A stretch of DNA of 64,000 bases from Plantibacter flavus (GTDB lineage Bacteria > Actinomycetota > Actinomycetes > Actinomycetales > Microbacteriaceae), in contig NZ_CP019402.1 in the NCBI RefSeq assembly GCF_002024505.1, positions 3,534,001 to 3,598,000 on the forward strand, read 5' to 3'. Position numbers and translations under genes: made by a program. Positions 61,712-64,000 of this stretch are shown here, in pieces. The notes under the pieces were generated by a model. That model worked only from the letters and a program-made list of their open reading frames with translations. It ran no database searches and had not been told where the DNA came from. How positions within the stretch are numbered: position 1 is the first letter of the stretch; the number at the start of each line of letters is the position of its first letter.

Positions 61712-63513
61712 GCGGAGGCTCCTCGGGTGGGTGGCGTGGCGCCTCCGGGGCCTGCCGACGGGGCAGACCTCTGGGGATCAGCCTGCGTAGACGACGTGGG
61801 CCCTTCGACAAGCTCAGGGACCGGGGCGGTTGATTTGTCAGGATCCGCATCGGTTGACGAGGTGGACCCGTCGACAAGCGGTTCTTGCCCTTCGACAAGC
61901 TCAGGGACCGGCGGGACCGAGGGGGCCGACGGCGTGGAGGCGACCTCGGCGGCGCCCGTCGACCAGGCGAGGATCGTGTCGGCGGTCGCCTGCGATCGGG
62001 GCAGCTCCGCCCGGATCGTCCCGCGGTACAGCACGAGGACGCGGTCGGCGAGCCCGATGAGTTCCTCGAGGTCGACGCTCACGAGCAGGACGCCGGCGCC
62101 CTGCGCGACGAGCGCGTCGATCTCCGCGTAGATCTGCTGACGCGACCCGATGTCGACGCCGGAGGTCGGCTGGTCGAGCACGAACACCGTCGACCCGGCC
62201 GCGAGCCACCGACCGAGCACGACCTTCTGCTGGTTGCCGCCGGAGAGGCTCCCGGCCACGGCGGTGTCGTTCGCGGGCCGGACGTCGAGTCTCGTGACGA
62301 GGTCTGCGGCGATCTCCCGCTCGCGTCGACCCCGCAGGATCCCGCCGAGCCCGGTGATGCGGTCGAGCGCGGCGAGCGTGAGGTTCTCGCGGACGGACTG
62401 GCGGTTCAGGATGCCGTCGCGGTGGCGGTTCGCCGGGACGTACGCCCCGCCCGCCCGGACGAAGGCGCGCGGCGAGCGGATCGTCGCCCGGCCGAGCCGC
62501 ACGGTTCCGCCGTGCGCACGCAAGCCGGTGACCGCGTCGGCCAGCTCCTCGAGGCCCGAGCCGACGAGGCCCGTGACGCCCACGATCTCGCCCGGACGGA
62601 CGGCGATCGAGACGCCGTGCAGGCGTTCGGGGATCGTCAGTCCGTCGATCGCGAGCACCGGTTCGGCGCCGGCGTCGGCGACGATCCGTTCGCGGTCGCC
62701 GAACTCCTCGACGCTCCGCCCCACCATGAGCTGGACGATGGCGTCGAGGGTCGCCTCGGGATCGGCGAGGTCGAGGGCACCGACGCGCTCACCGTTGCGG
62801 AGCACGACGACGCGGGACGCGATGTCGCGCACCTCCTGCAGGTAGTGGGAGATGTAGATGACGGCGACGCCCTGGCCCTGCAGGGTCCGGACGGTGCGGA
62901 ACAGTCGCTCGACGTCGCCGGCGGCGAGCGGCGCGGTGGGTTCGTCGAGCACGAGGACCCGTGGGCGCGTGATCGTCGCGATCGCGAGCTGCAGGAGTTG
63001 CTGCTCGGCGACGCTCAGCTCGTCGACGAGGGTCTTGCCCGGTACGTCGAGCCCGACGAGGTCGAGCAGCTCGCGTTCGGCGCGGCGGTCGAGCTGCCGG
63101 CCGGTGAGGAACGCGGTGCGCGAGCCGAGGAACAGCTGCTCCGCGACCGTGAGTCGACCGGCCAGGTGGCGATCCTGGTGGATGACGCGGACACCGAGGC
63201 GTTCGGCGTCACCCGGGTTGCGGATGACGACCGGTTCGCCGTCGATCTCGATGGTGCCCTCGCTCGCCGTATAGAGGCCGGTGAGGATCTTGATGAGCGT
63301 CGACTTGCCCGCGCCGTTCTCACCGACGAGTGCGACGACCTCGCCGGGGTGCACCTCGAGGTCGACGTCGTCCAGCACCCGGACGCCGCCGAAGTCCTTC
63401 GCGATGCCACGCATGCTCACGGCGGGAGCCGAGGCTTCGGTCGTGGCGGCACCGGACCGACCGCCCAGCGAGCGCTGGGCGGCCTGACCGTCGATCGAGG
63501 TGTCGTGCGTCAT
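61708..63513 (-). CDS. Sugar ABC transporter ATP-binding protein (RbsA-like)
   Basis: A 601-residue duplicated ATPase. The first half has Walker A GENGAGKST, LSVAEQQLLQLA signature and VLVLDEPTAPL. The second half has the degenerate Walker A GLVGSGLEE and LSGGNQQKVVLGRWL, FVLDQPTSGVD, as in RbsA/XylG. Family members end near residue 510. Here about 85 extra residues, rich in Pro/Ser/Glu, carry PVPELVEG twice, where the dispersed DNA repeat lies inside the gene. Confidence 0.93.
   Translation of the reverse strand: MTHDTSIDGQAAQRSLGGRSGAATTEASAPAVSMRGIAKDFGGVRVLDDVDLEVHPGEVVALVGENGAGKSTLIKILTGLYTASEGTIEIDGEPVVIRNPGDAERLGVRVIHQDRHLAGRLTVAEQLFLGSRTAFLTGRQLDRRAERELLDLVGLDVPGKTLVDELSVAEQQLLQLAIATITRPRVLVLDEPTAPLAAGDVERLFRTVRTLQGQGVAVIYISHYLQEVRDIASRVVVLRNGERVGALDLADPEATLDAIVQLMVGRSVEEFGDRERIVADAGAEPVLAIDGLTIPERLHGVSIAVRPGEIVGVTGLVGSGLEELADAVTGLRAHGGTVRLGRATIRSPRAFVRAGGAYVPANRHRDGILNRQSVRENLTLAALDRITGLGGILRGRREREIAADLVTRLDVRPANDTAVAGSLSGGNQQKVVLGRWLAAGSTVFVLDQPTSGVDIGSRQQIYAEIDALVAQGAGVLLVSVDLEELIGLADRVLVLYRGTIRAELPRSQATADTILAWSTGAAEVASTPSAPSVPPVPELVEGQEPLVDGSTSSTDADPDKSTAPVPELVEGPTSSTQADPQRSAPSAGPGGATPPTRGASA
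61801..61824 (+). repeat. Dispersed repeat inside coding sequence (copy A)
   Basis: CCCTTCGACAAGCTCAGGGA plus CCGG; the coding strand reads PVPELVEG. Confidence 0.9.
61888..61911 (+). repeat. Dispersed repeat inside coding sequence (copy B)
   Basis: Identical to copy A and in the same reading frame, 87 bases away (29 codons). A partial copy (GTCGACAAG) lies between them. Confidence 0.9.
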
Positions 63514-64000
63514 TCCAGGCCGAGTCGCTTGCGCTCGTCGGCGACGTTCGCCTTGTCGATGAACACGGCGTCGAGGTAGGTGCTCAGCGGCACCTCGTCC
63601 TGCTTGCCACCGAGGTACAGGGCCACGTTGTTCGCGCTCGTCGTCCCGAACAGGGTCGGCTGCTGCGCGACCGTGAACTGGTACACCGAGTCGGGGTCCT
63701 GGATCAGGTCGAGCGCTCCGGGCTCGGCGTCGACGCCGTAGACCTTGATCTCATCGCGGCCCGCCGCGTCGATGGCCTGCGAGGCTCCGATCGCGGGGAG
63801 GTCCCAGCACGACCACACGGCCGAGATCTCGCCCTTGGGGTAGCGGGTGAGCGCGTCGTTCGTCTTCTGCTTGGCGTCCTCGATGGTGCCCTCGTAGATG
63901 TCCTGCAGCTCGGGCTCGATGATCTCGATGTTCGGGTAGTTCTTCAGCACGAGCTTGAACTCGTCGTAACGGATCTGGCAGGGGGTGACGTCGTAGAAGC
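63510..64000 (-). CDS. Sugar ABC transporter substrate-binding protein, C-terminal part
   Basis: The frame is open to the window edge and gives the last 162 residues of a periplasmic-binding protein of the ribose family (IYEGTIEDAKQKTNDALTRY, ISAVWSCWDLPAIGASQAID, VYGVDAEPGALDLIQ). The N-terminus with signal peptide lies beyond the window. The stop overlaps the ATPase start. Confidence 0.9.
   Translation of the reverse strand, partial: FYDVTPCQIRYDEFKLVLKNYPNIEIIEPELQDIYEGTIEDAKQKTNDALTRYPKGEISAVWSCWDLPAIGASQAIDAAGRDEIKVYGVDAEPGALDLIQDPDSVYQFTVAQQPTLFGTTSANNVALYLGGKQDEVPLSTYLDAVFIDKANVADERKRLGLE

Overview
The window is high-G+C actinobacterial chromosome. The most likely source is a member of the Microbacteriaceae. 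Evidence for this: a short archaeal-type AspRS; a bS22-like 32-residue basic protein beside a BldC/excisionase-type helix-turn-helix gene; a MarP protease; a DedA-PgsA fusion; many leaderless starts with a TAnnnT -10 hexamer 6-7 nt before the start codon; and a dispersed ~24-bp repeat that encodes 'PVPELVEG' when it falls inside a gene. I cannot name the genus. I found no rRNA, tRNA, CRISPR array, prophage or insertion sequence.

Layout. 1-13.4 kb is mostly housekeeping: the end of a cytochrome-c-maturation-type operon (TlpA-like lipoprotein and histidine phosphatase), aspS, a flavodoxin, a PrmC-related methyltransferase, a glutaredoxin-like protein, small regulators, a KtrB/KtrA-type K+ uptake pair, a TetR/GNAT cluster, proC, marP, tadA and upp. 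13.4-19 kb holds a leaderless Cys-rich micro-ORF ahead of a winged-helix regulator, two transporters, an ECF sigma/Asp23 envelope-stress operon, and an AT-rich island with a candidate small RNA. 19-23 kb is DNA repair: Ada-AlkA, Ogt and photolyase. 23-27.6 kb has a NarL-type two-component system divergent from an FtsX-type ABC exporter. 27.6-31.3 kb is a TPP-riboswitch-controlled thiM-thiE-thiD/tenA-ppnP operon. 31.3-42.1 kb has a HAD phosphatase, the DedA-PgsA fusion, a large LPXTG repeat protein, an EamA-GntR pair with a candidate operator, and an OmpR-type two-component system.

42.3-52.9 kb is the most interesting part. A dihydroxyacetone-kinase-type fused kinase, an RpiB-family isomerase, a divergent TPI paralogue and an FCD-type GntR regulator form one operon. 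Its promoter region carries the palindrome ATCCTATAGGAT. About 10 kb away, the same ten-base palindrome core sits just downstream of a good promoter driving a TIM-barrel enzyme, a 3-hydroxyacyl-CoA-dehydrogenase-family enzyme, an SDR, a 36-residue membrane peptide and an MFS transporter. The two halves are separated by a lower-G+C-looking insert with an AbiEii-type nucleotidyltransferase toxin module and an orphan membrane protein. I infer a split regulon: uptake and oxidation/decarboxylation of a C5 sugar acid to a tetrulose, then erythrulose kinase and two isomerases to D-erythrose 4-phosphate.

53-64 kb holds a Lon-N-like protein, small hypotheticals, msrA, a MOSC protein, and a LacI regulator divergent from a Gfo/Idh/MocA-aldo/keto reductase fusion across a perfect 20-bp operator palindrome. 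Two nested-palindrome elements follow, then a ribose-type sugar ABC transporter operon whose substrate-binding gene runs off the window end. The ATPase of that transporter carries two copies of the dispersed repeat in its coding tail.
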